DNA of 64,000 nucleotides, taken from contig NZ_CP029834.1 in NCBI RefSeq assembly GCF_003233655.1, forward strand, positions 62,001 through 126,000. The letters run 5' to 3'. The stretch comes from Azospirillum ramasamyi (GTDB lineage: Bacteria; Pseudomonadota; Alphaproteobacteria; Azospirillales; Azospirillaceae). The stretch's first letter is position 1. The number at the start of each line of letters is the position of its first letter. The position numbers and the translations under genes are program-made. The notes under the pieces are model-generated. The model had not been told where the DNA came from and did not search any database. It saw nothing but the letters and a program-made list of their open reading frames with translations. This document shows positions 7,408-15,937 of this stretch, piece after piece.

Positions 7408-8535
7408 TCACCCGCCGAGATAAACCCGGTGATAGCGCCGACCGAGCGAGGTCAGGATCTCGTATCCGATGGTCCCGCCTTCGGCCGCCACCGTGTCGAC
7501 CGGGCGGTTGGGGCCGATCAGCTCGACCATGCGGCCGGCATGGGCCACCGACTCCGGCAGGCCGCTGACGTCGATGGTGATGAGGTCCATCGAGACGCGG
7601 CCGACGATGGGGGCGGCGACGCCGTCGACGAAGACGTGCCCCTTGCCGCCCAGCGAGCGCATGTAGCCGTCGGCATAGCCGACGCCGATGGTGGCGATCC
7701 GCGCCGGGCCGGTCACCCTGTGGGCCGCGCCATAGCCGACCGACATCGGGACCGCGCAGTTGCGCACCTGCAGCAGACGCGCGTCCAGCCGCACCGTGCC
7801 GCGCATCGGGTTGGGCAGATGCGGGGTCGGGTTGACGCCGTAGAGCGCGCAGCCCGGCCGGGCGAGATCGAAATGATGGTCCTTGCCGTGGAAGATGCCG
7901 GACGAGTTGGCGAAGCTGGCCTTCGCCTTGGGCAGCCGGGCCAGCGCGGCGCGGAAGCGGCCGAACTGCTCCCCGGTCATCGGGTTGTCGAACTCGTCGG
8001 CGCAGGCGAGGTGGGTCATCCAGCAGCGGACGTCGATGCCTTCCAGCCACTCCGGGTGGGCGGCGAGGTCGTTCAGCTCGTCGGGGCCGAGGCCCAGGCG
8101 GTTCATGCCGGTGTCGATGTGGATCACCGCCGGCAGAACCTCCCCCCGCGAGGCGGCGAAGGCCCGCCACGCCGCGATCTCGCCCAGATGGTTCAGCACC
8201 GGCAGGATGCGGCCGGCGATGAAATCCTCCTCGCAGCCCGCCGGCAGCCCGCCCAGCGAAAACACCCGTGCATCCGGGGCGACCGGCTCCAGCGCCCGGC
8301 GGACGGCCAGCGCCTCCTCGAACTGGGCGACGACGAAGGTCCGGCAGCCGGCGGCGGCCAGGGCCGGCACGACGCGCGCCACCCCCAGCCCATAGGCATC
8401 GGCCTTGACCACGGCGGAGCATTCCGCCGGGGCGACGCGGTCGCGCAGCTGCGTCCAGTTGGCGACGACGGCGCCGAGATCCACGGTGAGGATGGCTCCG
8501 GCGCGCGGGTTCAGGTCGCTCGTCACTTTGGTCAC
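7408..8535 (-). CDS. alr: alanine racemase
   Basis: A 375-residue fold-type III PLP enzyme that interconverts L- and D-alanine for peptidoglycan. The PLP lysine is K44 in AVVKADAYGLG and the catalytic tyrosine is Y268 in SVGYGAAHRVTG. The HIDTGMNRLG and VGRVSMDL segments are also conserved. The start is GTG at 8533-8535, overlapping the dnaB stop codon by 4 bases (GTGA), so the two are translationally coupled. The dnaB-alr order is common in proteobacteria. With dadA at 52946, the cell can both make and oxidise D-alanine. The length is normal for the family. Confidence 0.95.
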   Translation of the reverse strand: MTKVTSDLNPRAGAILTVDLGAVVANWTQLRDRVAPAECSAVVKADAYGLGVARVVPALAAAGCRTFVVAQFEEALAVRRALEPVAPDARVFSLGGLPAGCEEDFIAGRILPVLNHLGEIAAWRAFAASRGEVLPAVIHIDTGMNRLGLGPDELNDLAAHPEWLEGIDVRCWMTHLACADEFDNPMTGEQFGRFRAALARLPKAKASFANSSGIFHGKDHHFDLARPGCALYGVNPTPHLPNPMRGTVRLDARLLQVRNCAVPMSVGYGAAHRVTGPARIATIGVGYADGYMRSLGGKGHVFVDGVAAPIVGRVSMDLITIDVSGLPESVAHAGRMVELIGPNRPVDTVAAEGGTIGYEILTSLGRRYHRVYLGG

Positions 8536-10037
8536 TCGTCGGTCTGGTGGTGCTGGTCGAGATCGCCGAACTTGGTGAACTGGCCGTCGAAGTAGAGACG
8601 GACGGTGCCGATCGGACCGTGACGCTGCTTGGCGATGATCACCTCGGCGGTGTTGTGCACCTCGCCCAGGCGCTGCTGCCAGCGCTGATAGCGGTCGTTG
8701 AACTTGTCGTCGCTCTCGTCGGGCCGGCGCGAGGGCTCGGCGCGCTCAAGATAATACTGTTCGCGGAAAACGAACATCACGACGTCGGCGTCCTGCTCGA
8801 TCGAGCCCGACTCGCGAAGGTCGGCCAGCTGCGGGCGCTTGTCCTCGCGAAGCTCCACCGCGCGGCTCAACTGCGACAGCGCCACCACCGGCACGTCCAA
8901 TTCCTTGGCGATGGCCTTCAGGCCGCGGGTGATCTCCGAGATTTCCTGCACCCGGTTCTCCGAGCCGCGCGACGACGACCCGCGCAGAAGCTGGAGATAG
9001 TCGACCACCACCATGCTGAGGCCGGACGTGCGCTTCAGCCGGCGGCAGCGGGTGCGCACCGCGGCGACCGACAGGGCGGGCGTGTCGTCGACATAGAAGG
9101 GGCAGCGGGCCAGATCCTGGCTGGCCTGGACGAATTTCGGGAAGTCGGTGTCGCGGATCTCGCCGCGGCGGATCTTGTCGCCCGGCACCTGCACCTCGTC
9201 GGCGAGGATACGGGTGGCGAGCTGTTCCGCCGACATTTCCAGCGAGAAGAAGCCGACCACGCCGCCTTCCTGGCCGCTGGAGCGCATATGCGCCTTGGCG
9301 GCGTTGAAGGCGATGTTGGTGGCCAGCGCCGTCTTGCCCATGGAGGGGCGCCCGGCGAGGATGATCAGGTCGGACGGGTGCAGACCGCCCAGCTTGCGGT
9401 CGATGTCGATCAGGCCGGTGGTGACGCCGGTGACGTGGCTGGAGCGGCGGAAGGCCACCTCCGCCGTCGCGATGGCGTGCTTGACCGACTCGCCGAAGGC
9501 GACGAAGCCGCCCTGCACGTCGCCGGTCGAGGCGAGGTCGAACAGCTGCTTTTCCGCCTCGCCGATCTGGTCGAGCGCGGTGATGTCGAGGTCGTGGCGA
9601 TACGCCTCGTTCACCATGTCGGTGCCGACCTCGATCAGCTGCCGGCGGATGAACAGGTCGTGGATGGTCTTGCCGTAATCGCCGGCGTTGACCACGGTGA
9701 CGACGTTGGCCGCCAGCTCGGCCAGATAGGCGCTGCCGCCTTCGACCGCCAGTTCGGGATCGTTGTCGAACAGGGCCTTCAGGGTGACCGGGTTCGCGAT
9801 CTGGCCGCGGTCGATCATCTTGGTGATGGCGGCGAAGATGCGCTGGTGGGCCGGATCGTAGAAATGCTCCGGCCGCAGGAACTCGCCGACCTTCTCGTAG
9901 GCCTTGTTGTTGACCAGGATCGCGCCCAGCAGCGCCTGCTCCGCCTCCTCGTTGTTGGGGGGCGTGCGGTACTCGGCCGTCGGCTTGACCGCGGATGACG
10001 GGCGGGGATCGAACAGCGATGAGGTCTGGTTGCTCAT
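8532..10037 (-). CDS. dnaB: replicative DNA helicase DnaB
   Basis: A 501-residue helicase. The N-terminal domain (PPNNEEAEQALLGAILVNN) binds primase and is followed by a linker and a RecA-like C-terminal domain. Walker A is AGRPSMGKTA, Walker B lies in VVVDYLQLL, and the DLRESGSIEQDADVVMFVFR segment is diagnostic. DnaB unwinds the parental strands at the replication fork as a hexamer. The start ATG is at 10035-10037; an upstream in-frame ATG at 10097 would add a non-conserved stretch. The 130 bases upstream carry DnaA-box-like sequences (10116-10145). It is translationally coupled to alr. Confidence 0.97.
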   Translation of the reverse strand: MSNQTSSLFDPRPSSAVKPTAEYRTPPNNEEAEQALLGAILVNNKAYEKVGEFLRPEHFYDPAHQRIFAAITKMIDRGQIANPVTLKALFDNDPELAVEGGSAYLAELAANVVTVVNAGDYGKTIHDLFIRRQLIEVGTDMVNEAYRHDLDITALDQIGEAEKQLFDLASTGDVQGGFVAFGESVKHAIATAEVAFRRSSHVTGVTTGLIDIDRKLGGLHPSDLIILAGRPSMGKTALATNIAFNAAKAHMRSSGQEGGVVGFFSLEMSAEQLATRILADEVQVPGDKIRRGEIRDTDFPKFVQASQDLARCPFYVDDTPALSVAAVRTRCRRLKRTSGLSMVVVDYLQLLRGSSSRGSENRVQEISEITRGLKAIAKELDVPVVALSQLSRAVELREDKRPQLADLRESGSIEQDADVVMFVFREQYYLERAEPSRRPDESDDKFNDRYQRWQQRLGEVHNTAEVIIAKQRHGPIGTVRLYFDGQFTKFGDLDQHHQTDE

Positions 10038-10115
10038 GAAGGACACAATAGCAGAAACAGAACGGGAACGCTCTGCGAAGGGTGGGGAACCCTCCACAAA
10101 AGCTGTGCACAGAAG

Positions 10116-10145
10116 TTATCCACAGGCTGGGAAGTTTGGGGATAA
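10116..10145. promoter_or_regulatory. DnaA-box pair upstream of dnaB
   Basis: TTATCCACA at 10116-10124 is a perfect consensus DnaA box. On the opposite strand TTATCCCCA (10137-10145) differs by one base. A perfect CTGTGCACAG palindrome lies just before them at 10103-10112. All are in the 131-base gap between dnaB and the LOG-family gene, 79 or more bases upstream of the dnaB start. DnaA could regulate dnaB here; that is inference. Confidence 0.55.
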
Positions 10146-10168
10146 CCGGGGGAAGCGCCGAAGCTGGC

Positions 10169-10753
10169 TCAGAGCTTCTTCGGCTGGGGCGGATGGCCGG
10201 GGGGCGGCGCCACCTCCAGCGCCTCGAACACCGCATCGATGTGGTCGGCGACGCTGTAGAGGGCCGAGCGGTCGATGCGGGCGAAGCCCTGGGCGACCAT
10301 GTGGTCGATCAGGCCGAGCAGCGGGCGCCAGTAGCCGTCGACATCGGCGATGACGATCGGCTTGTCGTGCAGCTGCAGCTGCTTCCAGGTCAGGATCTCG
10401 AAGGCTTCGTCCAGCGTGCCGAGTCCGCCCGGCATGACGACGAAGGCGTCGGAGCGCTCCACCATCATGCGCTTGCGGGTGTGCATGCTGTCGACGACGT
10501 GCAGTTCGGTCAGGCCGGTATGCTCGATCTCCGCCGACTGGATGTGTTCGGGGATGATGCCGACCACCTCGCCGCCGGCGGCGATCGCGGCATCGGCGGC
10601 GATGCCCATCAGCCCGACCCGGCCGCCGCCATAGACCATGCGGATGCCGCGGCGGGCCAGCCCGTCGCCCAGCGCATGGGCGGCTTCCTTGTAGACATCG
10701 GCGACGCGGCTGGATGCACCGCAATAGACGCAGACGGACGACAGGCTCTTCAT
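10169..10753 (-). CDS. LOG-family cytokinin riboside 5'-monophosphate phosphoribohydrolase-like protein
   Basis: A 194-residue Rossmann-fold protein. The MPGGLGTLDEAFEILTWKQ segment carries the family's PGGxGTxxE motif, and the earlier YGGGRVGLMG matches the nucleotide-binding turn. LOG enzymes cleave cytokinin nucleotides to free bases, or in bacteria hydrolyse AMP and similar nucleotides. Azospirillum relatives are plant-associated, so a cytokinin link is possible, but the sequence alone does not show it. Transcribed on the minus strand, it is separated from dnaB by 131 bases carrying DnaA-box-like sequences. Confidence 0.9.
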   Translation of the reverse strand: MKSLSSVCVYCGASSRVADVYKEAAHALGDGLARRGIRMVYGGGRVGLMGIAADAAIAAGGEVVGIIPEHIQSAEIEHTGLTELHVVDSMHTRKRMMVERSDAFVVMPGGLGTLDEAFEILTWKQLQLHDKPIVIADVDGYWRPLLGLIDHMVAQGFARIDRSALYSVADHIDAVFEALEVAPPPGHPPQPKKL

Positions 10754-10896
10754 CGCGGGTCAACCTTTCTCGCCACCGCCGCCCACCCGGGGCGGGGCGT
10801 AAACAATCCGGTGAAAGCCATGGAATATCGGGAGAGGGCGGCGCGTCAACTGCGGCGCCAGCACCGTTAAGCCAGGGCATCATCGGGAGGGACCAC

Positions 10897-11382
10897 ATGA
10901 GCAACCGCGTCGTCAATGTCCTTGCGGCGGCGTCCGTCGCCGGTCTGATGTTCGCCCTGTTCGGCATGTCGTCGGGCAATGCCGCAGGCGCCGGTCCGGC
11001 CGAGCAGGTGAAGGACCGGCAGCAGACGATGAAGAAGCTCGGCGGCGGCATGGGCGCCGTCGCGAAGTATGTGAAGAACGAGGGGGGCACCCTCGAAGAT
11101 GCGGCCAAGGGCGCGGAGGCCGTGCTGGCGGTCTCGAAGGTCGACCCGAAGGCGATCTTCCCCGAAGGCACGGCGGTGGGCGTGACCGACAGCGCCGCCA
11201 AGCCGGAGCTGTGGAAGAACTGGGCCGAGGTGCAGCGCTACTGGAGCGCCATCCAGCCGGCGGCCGAGAAGCTGGACGCCGCGGTGAAGAGCGGCGACCG
11301 CGCCCAGATCGCCCAGGCGCTGGGCGCGACCTCCAGGACCTGCGGAAGCTGCCACGAGGACTTCCGCGTCAAGAAGGACTGA
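10897..11382 (+). CDS. cytochrome c' (class II c-type cytochrome)
   Basis: A 161-residue exported protein. The signal peptide covers about residues 1-30 (ending NAAGA). The single heme-binding CGSCH lies near the C-terminus in SRTCGSCHEDFRVKKD, as in class II cytochromes c', which are four-helix bundles in the periplasm. These proteins bind NO or CO at a five-coordinate heme, or pass electrons. GGGAGGGACC lies just upstream of ATG 10897, a strong ribosome-binding site. The next gene, a diheme cytochrome c, begins 3 bases after this stop, so the pair is an operon and probably exchanges electrons. Confidence 0.88.
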   Translation: MSNRVVNVLAAASVAGLMFALFGMSSGNAAGAGPAEQVKDRQQTMKKLGGGMGAVAKYVKNEGGTLEDAAKGAEAVLAVSKVDPKAIFPEGTAVGVTDSAAKPELWKNWAEVQRYWSAIQPAAEKLDAAVKSGDRAQIAQALGATSRTCGSCHEDFRVKKD

Positions 11383-11385
11383 CCG

Positions 11386-12318
11386 ATGCGGCGCCTCCCG
11401 ACCGCCGCCGCTGCCGCCGCGATGCTGTTGCCGCTCGCCGCCGCGGGCAGCGCTGTGCCGGCTGCGGATGGGGGGGCCGTGGATGGGGCGGTTACGGATG
11501 GGGCGTCGGCGGGCGACCCGGCCCCCGGCGAGTCCGTGACCCGCGGCGCCTATATCTTCCATGCCGCCGGCTGCCTCGGCTGCCACAGCAACGAGAAGGA
11601 GGGCGGGGCGCCGCTGGCCGGCGGGCGGGCGATGGCCACCCCCTTAGGCACCTTCTACACCCCCAACATCACGCCGGACCCGGAAACCGGCATCGGCCGC
11701 TGGAGCGACGACGACTTCATCCGCGCCTTCCGCGAGGGCGTGCGACCGGACGGCGCCGCGCTGTTCCCCGCCTTCCCGTATGCCAGCTACACGCGGATGA
11801 CCGACCGCGACCTGCTCGACCTGAAGGCCTATCTGTTCAGCCAGCCGGCGGTCGCCGCCCCGAACAAGCCGCATGACCTGACGCCGCCCTTCTCCTGGCG
11901 CTTTCTGCTGCCGGCCTGGCAATGGATGTATCTGACCCCCGGGCCGGTGCCCGATGATCCGGCAAAGCCGCCGGGCTGGAATCGCGGGCGCTATCTGGTC
12001 GACGCGCTCGGCCATTGCGGCGAATGCCACAGCCCGCGCACCCTGATGGGCGGCATGGACGCCGACCGCTATCTGGCCGGCAACCCGGACGGCCCGGACG
12101 GTGACAAGGTGCCGGGGATCACCGGCGCCCAGGGCAAGGGGATCGGCGATTGGTCCGACGGCGACCTGACCCTGCTGCTGGAGACCGGACTGACCCCGGA
12201 AGGCGATGTCGTCGGCGGCGCGATGGGGGAGGTCGTGCGCAACAGCACCTCCAAACTGACGGCGGAGGACCGCGCCGCCATCGCCGCCTATCTGAAGACT
12301 GTGCCGGCGAAGGAGTGA
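11386..12318 (+). CDS. diheme c-type cytochrome
   Basis: A 310-residue periplasmic protein with a signal peptide (MRRLPTAAAAAAMLL). It has two class I heme sites, CLGCH near residue 63 and CGECH near residue 211, each followed by a methionine-containing domain. The layout resembles the cytochrome c subunits of membrane alcohol or sugar dehydrogenases and of related electron-transfer modules, but only two hemes are present. It directly follows the cytochrome c' gene and probably shares its mRNA. Likely partners are that cytochrome and a terminal oxidase; which dehydrogenase feeds it is unknown. Confidence 0.88.
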   Translation: MRRLPTAAAAAAMLLPLAAAGSAVPAADGGAVDGAVTDGASAGDPAPGESVTRGAYIFHAAGCLGCHSNEKEGGAPLAGGRAMATPLGTFYTPNITPDPETGIGRWSDDDFIRAFREGVRPDGAALFPAFPYASYTRMTDRDLLDLKAYLFSQPAVAAPNKPHDLTPPFSWRFLLPAWQWMYLTPGPVPDDPAKPPGWNRGRYLVDALGHCGECHSPRTLMGGMDADRYLAGNPDGPDGDKVPGITGAQGKGIGDWSDGDLTLLLETGLTPEGDVVGGAMGEVVRNSTSKLTAEDRAAIAAYLKTVPAKE

Positions 12319-12391
12319 TCCGGCCGGTTTTCGGCCAAATCGTGATCTTGCGGGGCAATCAATGCCGATTGGCCGATGGAAATGCTCCAAC

Positions 12392-12411
12392 GGCGCCATT
12401 CTTTTGGCGCC
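12392..12411. repeat. paired GGCGCC palindromes
   Basis: GGCGCC occurs at 12392-12397 and 12406-12411 with an 8-base spacer, in the 152-base gap between the diheme cytochrome and the LysM protein genes. It could fold as a small hairpin or bind a dimeric protein. A TATAGT hexamer (12423-12428) follows, so the pair may overlap the promoter of the LysM-protein gene. Evidence is positional only. Confidence 0.4.
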
Positions 12412-12470
12412 TGTCCTTCTGCTATAGTTGCTCATCCTGCCGTGGTGGCGGGCCGCCGGATGGGTGCTCT

Positions 12471-13553
12471 GTGAAACGAAACGCGTTGTTCGCAGCTTTG
12501 GGCGTGGCTCTGACGGGTGGGGCGGCGGCGGTCGCCCTGTGGCCGGCCGGTGCTCCTGTGCAGGCCCCGGTTCCGGCGGTATCGGCTCCCGCCGCCTCGC
12601 CGGCTGCACCCGTGAACGCTGCGGAGGCAGCGGCTCCAGCCGCCCCCGCGGCGCCCAGCTTCGACGTGGTGCGGGTCGCGCCGGACGGGGCGACGGTTAT
12701 GGCCGGCCGCGCGGCGCCGGGATCGCAGGTGACGGTCACCGACGGCGGCACGCCGGTCGCCACCGCCAAGGCCGACCAGCGCGGCGAATGGGTGATGCTG
12801 CCCGACAATCCGCTGGCCCCCGGCACGCGCGAACTGAACCTGACGGAGACCCGTCCCGGGGCCGACACACCGGTGCCGGCCGACAAGGTGGTCGTGGTGG
12901 TGGTGCCCGATCCGGCCGCCGCGACTGAAATCGCCGCGACTCAGACGGCCTCGACACAGGCCGCCGTGACCGGCTCGGCCTCGCTGGGCAGTGCGGTGGC
13001 CGTGGCGGTTCCGCGCGACGGTCTGGCCGGCGCGCCGGCATCCATGGGCGGCAGCTCGGTTCTTCAGGCTCCCCCGGTGCCCGCCAACGGCGCGCCGCCG
13101 CCGCCGGGCGGCGTGTCGGTGGAAACGATGGACTATGATCCCGCCGGCCGCGTTGCGCTGGGCGGGCGGGCGGCGCCCAACAGCGCGGTGCAGCTCTATC
13201 TCGACAACATCCTGGTCGGCAGCGCCCACACCGATCCCAAGGGCGGCTGGCGCCTGATCCCGGAAAAGCTGATCGACCCCGGCGTCTACACCCTGCGCGC
13301 CGATCAGGTCACCCAGGCCGGCAAGGTGGTGGCGCGGGCCGAACTGCCGGTCCAGGTCTCCGCCTTGCCCGCCGAGGCGACGGACGGGCGCAGCATCGTC
13401 GTGCAACCCGGCAACAGCCTGTGGCGGCTGGCGCGGCGCACCTATGGCGACGGCATGCTCTACACCACCATCTACACCGCCAACCGCGAGCAGATCCGCG
13501 ACCCGGACCTGATCTATCCCGGCCAGATCTTCTCGCTGCCGCAGGTGAATTGA
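12471..13553 (+). CDS. Ig-like and LysM domain protein
   Basis: A 360-residue protein with GTG start at 12471. Residues 1-30 form a signal or membrane anchor. Two related beta-sandwich repeats follow: one around residues 63-125 (GATVMAGRAAPGSQVTV) and one around residues 220-285 (RVALGGRAAPNSAVQLYLDN). An Ala/Pro-rich linker joins them. The C-terminal LysM domain, about residues 305-358, has QPGNSLWRLARRTYG and YPGQIFSLPQ and binds peptidoglycan glycans. The likely place of action is the periplasmic cell wall. No catalytic domain is visible. It is a single-gene unit, with a hypothetical gene converging on it. Confidence 0.85.
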   Translation: MKRNALFAALGVALTGGAAAVALWPAGAPVQAPVPAVSAPAASPAAPVNAAEAAAPAAPAAPSFDVVRVAPDGATVMAGRAAPGSQVTVTDGGTPVATAKADQRGEWVMLPDNPLAPGTRELNLTETRPGADTPVPADKVVVVVVPDPAAATEIAATQTASTQAAVTGSASLGSAVAVAVPRDGLAGAPASMGGSSVLQAPPVPANGAPPPPGGVSVETMDYDPAGRVALGGRAAPNSAVQLYLDNILVGSAHTDPKGGWRLIPEKLIDPGVYTLRADQVTQAGKVVARAELPVQVSALPAEATDGRSIVVQPGNSLWRLARRTYGDGMLYTTIYTANREQIRDPDLIYPGQIFSLPQVN

Positions 13554-13642
13554 GGCGGCAAGGGGGGCTGCGACTGCCGCTCCGCAGGCCCCAGCGAAGG
13601 CAAGCGTAAGGCCTGATGGGGCGGGCTTTATGCTCGGCGGTA

Positions 13643-14062
13643 TCAGTCCGGCGGCAGGCGGCCGATGGCGGCCCAGCCCAACTGGGTCAGGCGCAGCATT
13701 TCCGGCCCCTCGCCGGCCGGGTTCGGGTCCAGCGCCACCAGTTCCCGATTCTCGAACCAGGCCCAGCGCGTCACATCGGCGGTGGTGCCGGGCCAGCCGT
13801 CGGCAAGCCGCTTCAGCACCTCGAGATCGGCCGACGCGATGGGGAAGCGCGGCTTGGGCATGATCGCCTTCCTGGCGGTCGCGGGCGCCTCCGCCCCCGC
13901 CCCCGTCCCCTGCAGCGGCGGCGCGTCGGCCCCGGCATGGGCACGGATCCAGTCGGTCTGATAGCTGCGGAGCGCCTGTTCCAATTCGCTCCGCGCCGCG
14001 TCCACCGGGCAGCGCAGATAGGCGTCCAGCAGGGCGTGCAGCGTGTTCTTTGCGTCGCTCAT
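13643..14062 (-). CDS. uncharacterised 139-residue protein
   Basis: I do not recognise a family. The N-terminal half (residues 1-45) is helical and acidic (NTLHALLDAYLRCPVDAARS). The C-terminal half (residues 70-137) has several tryptophans (DGWPG, WAWFEN, LGWAAIG) and may be a small winged-helix-like fold, but no helix-turn-helix can be firmly identified. No membrane segment or signal is seen. It converges with the LysM gene and lies 52 bases downstream of the CorA-like gene on the same strand, so it may be expressed as part of that unit. Confidence 0.6.
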   Translation of the reverse strand: MSDAKNTLHALLDAYLRCPVDAARSELEQALRSYQTDWIRAHAGADAPPLQGTGAGAEAPATARKAIMPKPRFPIASADLEVLKRLADGWPGTTADVTRWAWFENRELVALDPNPAGEGPEMLRLTQLGWAAIGRLPPD

Positions 14063-14114
14063 GGTCCGAATATTCCTAAAGGGCGGCTTCCGGGAAGTCC
14101 CCGCCGCCGCAGCG

Positions 14115-15116
14115 TCAAAGCCATCCCGTCCGGCGGAAACGGATATACAGGCCGGCGCAGACGGCGGCGATCGCGGCGAGCACCGCCGGATAGCCGTACC
14201 GCCAGTGAAGCTCCGGCATATGCTCGAAGTTCATGCCGTAGAGGCCGGCGATGGCCGTCGGCACGGCGAGGATGGCGGCCCAGGCGGCCAGCTTGCGCGT
14301 CACGTCGTTCTGCCGCGCGGCGGCCAGTATCATACTGGTTTCGAAGGCGAAGGACAGCACCTCGCGCAGCGAGGCGATCTGTTCGTTGACGCGGATCACA
14401 TGGTCCTGCACGTCGCGGTAATAGGGACGGATCGCCGGGTCGATCATCGGCAGGTCGAAGCGCTCCAGCCGCGAGCAGACCTCCAGCAGGGGCAGGGCGT
14501 TGCGGCGCAGCCGCTCCAGGTCGCGGCGCAGTTGGTGGATGCGCTCGATCTCCGCCGTGCCGGGCGGGCGGGCGATCATCAGGGTATCCAGCTCCTCCAC
14601 CATCGCCGCCATCTGGTCCAGGACGGGCGCATAGCAGTCCACCACATAGTCCATGACGGTATAGACGACGAAATCCTCGCCGTGCTTCAGCAGATGCGGC
14701 GCGCTTTCGGCCCGCGCGCGCACCGGCGAATAGCTGGTGGATGCGCCGTGCCGCACGGTGACGACATAGCCGCGCCCGGCGAAGACATGGGTTTCCCCCA
14801 GCACCAGCACCTCCCGTTCCAGCCGGGCTGTGCGCAGGACCATGAACAGGCTGTCGCCATAGACCTCCACCTTCGGGCGCTGGTGGGCGTGCAGCGCGTC
14901 CTCCACCGCCAGCTCGTGCAGGCCGAACTGGCGCTTCACCTCCATCAGCAGCGCCTCGTCCGGTTCCCACAGGCCGATCCAGACGAAATGGCCGTCCTTC
15001 CCGGCCCAGGCTCCCGCCTCCGCGACCGGCACGTCGGCGATGCGCCGGCCGTCGCAGTAGGCGGCGCTGGCCATGACGGGGTTGTGGGTGGGAACGGGGG
15101 AGGGCGGCAAGGTCAT
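14115..15116 (-). CDS. CorA/ZntB-like divalent metal ion transporter
   Basis: A 333-residue CorA-family protein. The large N-terminal cytoplasmic funnel is followed by two C-terminal helices, and the family's GMN motif is present in LYGMNFEHMPEL at about residue 297. The basic RFRRTGWL tail is typical of ZntB/CorA. It would form a pentameric channel taking up or releasing Mg2+, Co2+ or Zn2+. ATG 15114-15116 gives the usual short N-terminus; a start further upstream adds an arginine-rich stretch with no counterpart. It is divergent from a four-helix membrane protein gene 184 bases away. Confidence 0.88.
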   Translation of the reverse strand: MTLPPSPVPTHNPVMASAAYCDGRRIADVPVAEAGAWAGKDGHFVWIGLWEPDEALLMEVKRQFGLHELAVEDALHAHQRPKVEVYGDSLFMVLRTARLEREVLVLGETHVFAGRGYVVTVRHGASTSYSPVRARAESAPHLLKHGEDFVVYTVMDYVVDCYAPVLDQMAAMVEELDTLMIARPPGTAEIERIHQLRRDLERLRRNALPLLEVCSRLERFDLPMIDPAIRPYYRDVQDHVIRVNEQIASLREVLSFAFETSMILAAARQNDVTRKLAAWAAILAVPTAIAGLYGMNFEHMPELHWRYGYPAVLAAIAAVCAGLYIRFRRTGWL

Positions 15117-15300
15117 GATGCGGAAAACCCGGCTGCGGGCGGCGGAGTGCCGGCACTCTAAAGAGGTTCTCCGGCAGCGTCGACGAATCCGACGGCGCCG
15201 GCCGGGCGGAACGGGCGTCCCATGTGTTGTCACTGCCAAGGACCAGTTTTGCCCGGAGCAGTGTGACCGGGAGCCAGTTCAGATCGGGAGGGGTGGGACG

Positions 15301-15825
15301 ATGTTCCAATCGGCGGCGCGCGGCATGTATCTGCTGGCGGCGGTGACGCTCAGCCTGTTCGCCCTGCTGTTCATCGGCCTGTCCGCCCTGACGGTGGTGG
15401 AGGGGGTGGTGGCGCTGGACAGTCACGCGCTGACCTCGGCCATGCTGGAAGGGGTCGGGATGATCGTGCTGGCGATCGCCGTCTTCGAGATCGCCAAATA
15501 CCTCTACGAGGAGGAGATCGTCCGCGAGCGCGAATTGCGCCGCGCCGACGAGGCCCGCCGCACCCTGACCAAGTTCCTGACCACCATCATCATCGCCGCC
15601 AGCCTGGAGGGCCTTGTCCTGGTGTTCGAGGCGCGCACCAGCGAGATTTCCTCCATCGTCTATCCGGTGATGCTGCTGGCGGTGGTCATGCTGCTGGTGG
15701 TCGGGCTCGGCGCCTTCCAATGGCTGGCGCGCAAGGCCGAGAGCATCCATGTCGATCCCGCCGCCTCCGAAGCGGACGCGGCCGAGGCCAAGCAAGGCGA
15801 AGAGGAGGTCATCGCCAAGGCATAG
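15301..15825 (+). CDS. four-helix membrane protein of unknown function
   Basis: A 174-residue protein with four predicted membrane helices at about residues 9-31, 46-66, 92-109 and 117-140, and a charged acidic C-terminal tail. Between helices 2 and 3 is a highly charged cytoplasmic loop (KYLYEEEIVRERELRR) that could bind a partner. The ATG at 15301 has GGGAGGGGTGGG in front, a strong ribosome-binding site. No family was recognised. It is divergent from the CorA-like gene, which hints at a shared control region but not at a shared function. Confidence 0.7.
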   Translation: MFQSAARGMYLLAAVTLSLFALLFIGLSALTVVEGVVALDSHALTSAMLEGVGMIVLAIAVFEIAKYLYEEEIVRERELRRADEARRTLTKFLTTIIIAASLEGLVLVFEARTSEISSIVYPVMLLAVVMLLVVGLGAFQWLARKAESIHVDPAASEADAAEAKQGEEEVIAKA

Positions 15826-15937
15826 GCCGACAAGACGGGGGCAATGGGCCGCGGCGTCAGCCTTTTGCCATCATTGACCCGGCCATGCCGCCTGCGCCAA
15901 GCTTGCCCGCATCCAAGGTGGTATGGGGAGATGGGGC

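Noticed and set aside
10103..10145. A chromosomal or plasmid replication origin.
   Set aside because: Only two DnaA boxes and no AT-rich unwinding element, parAB or repABC genes nearby.
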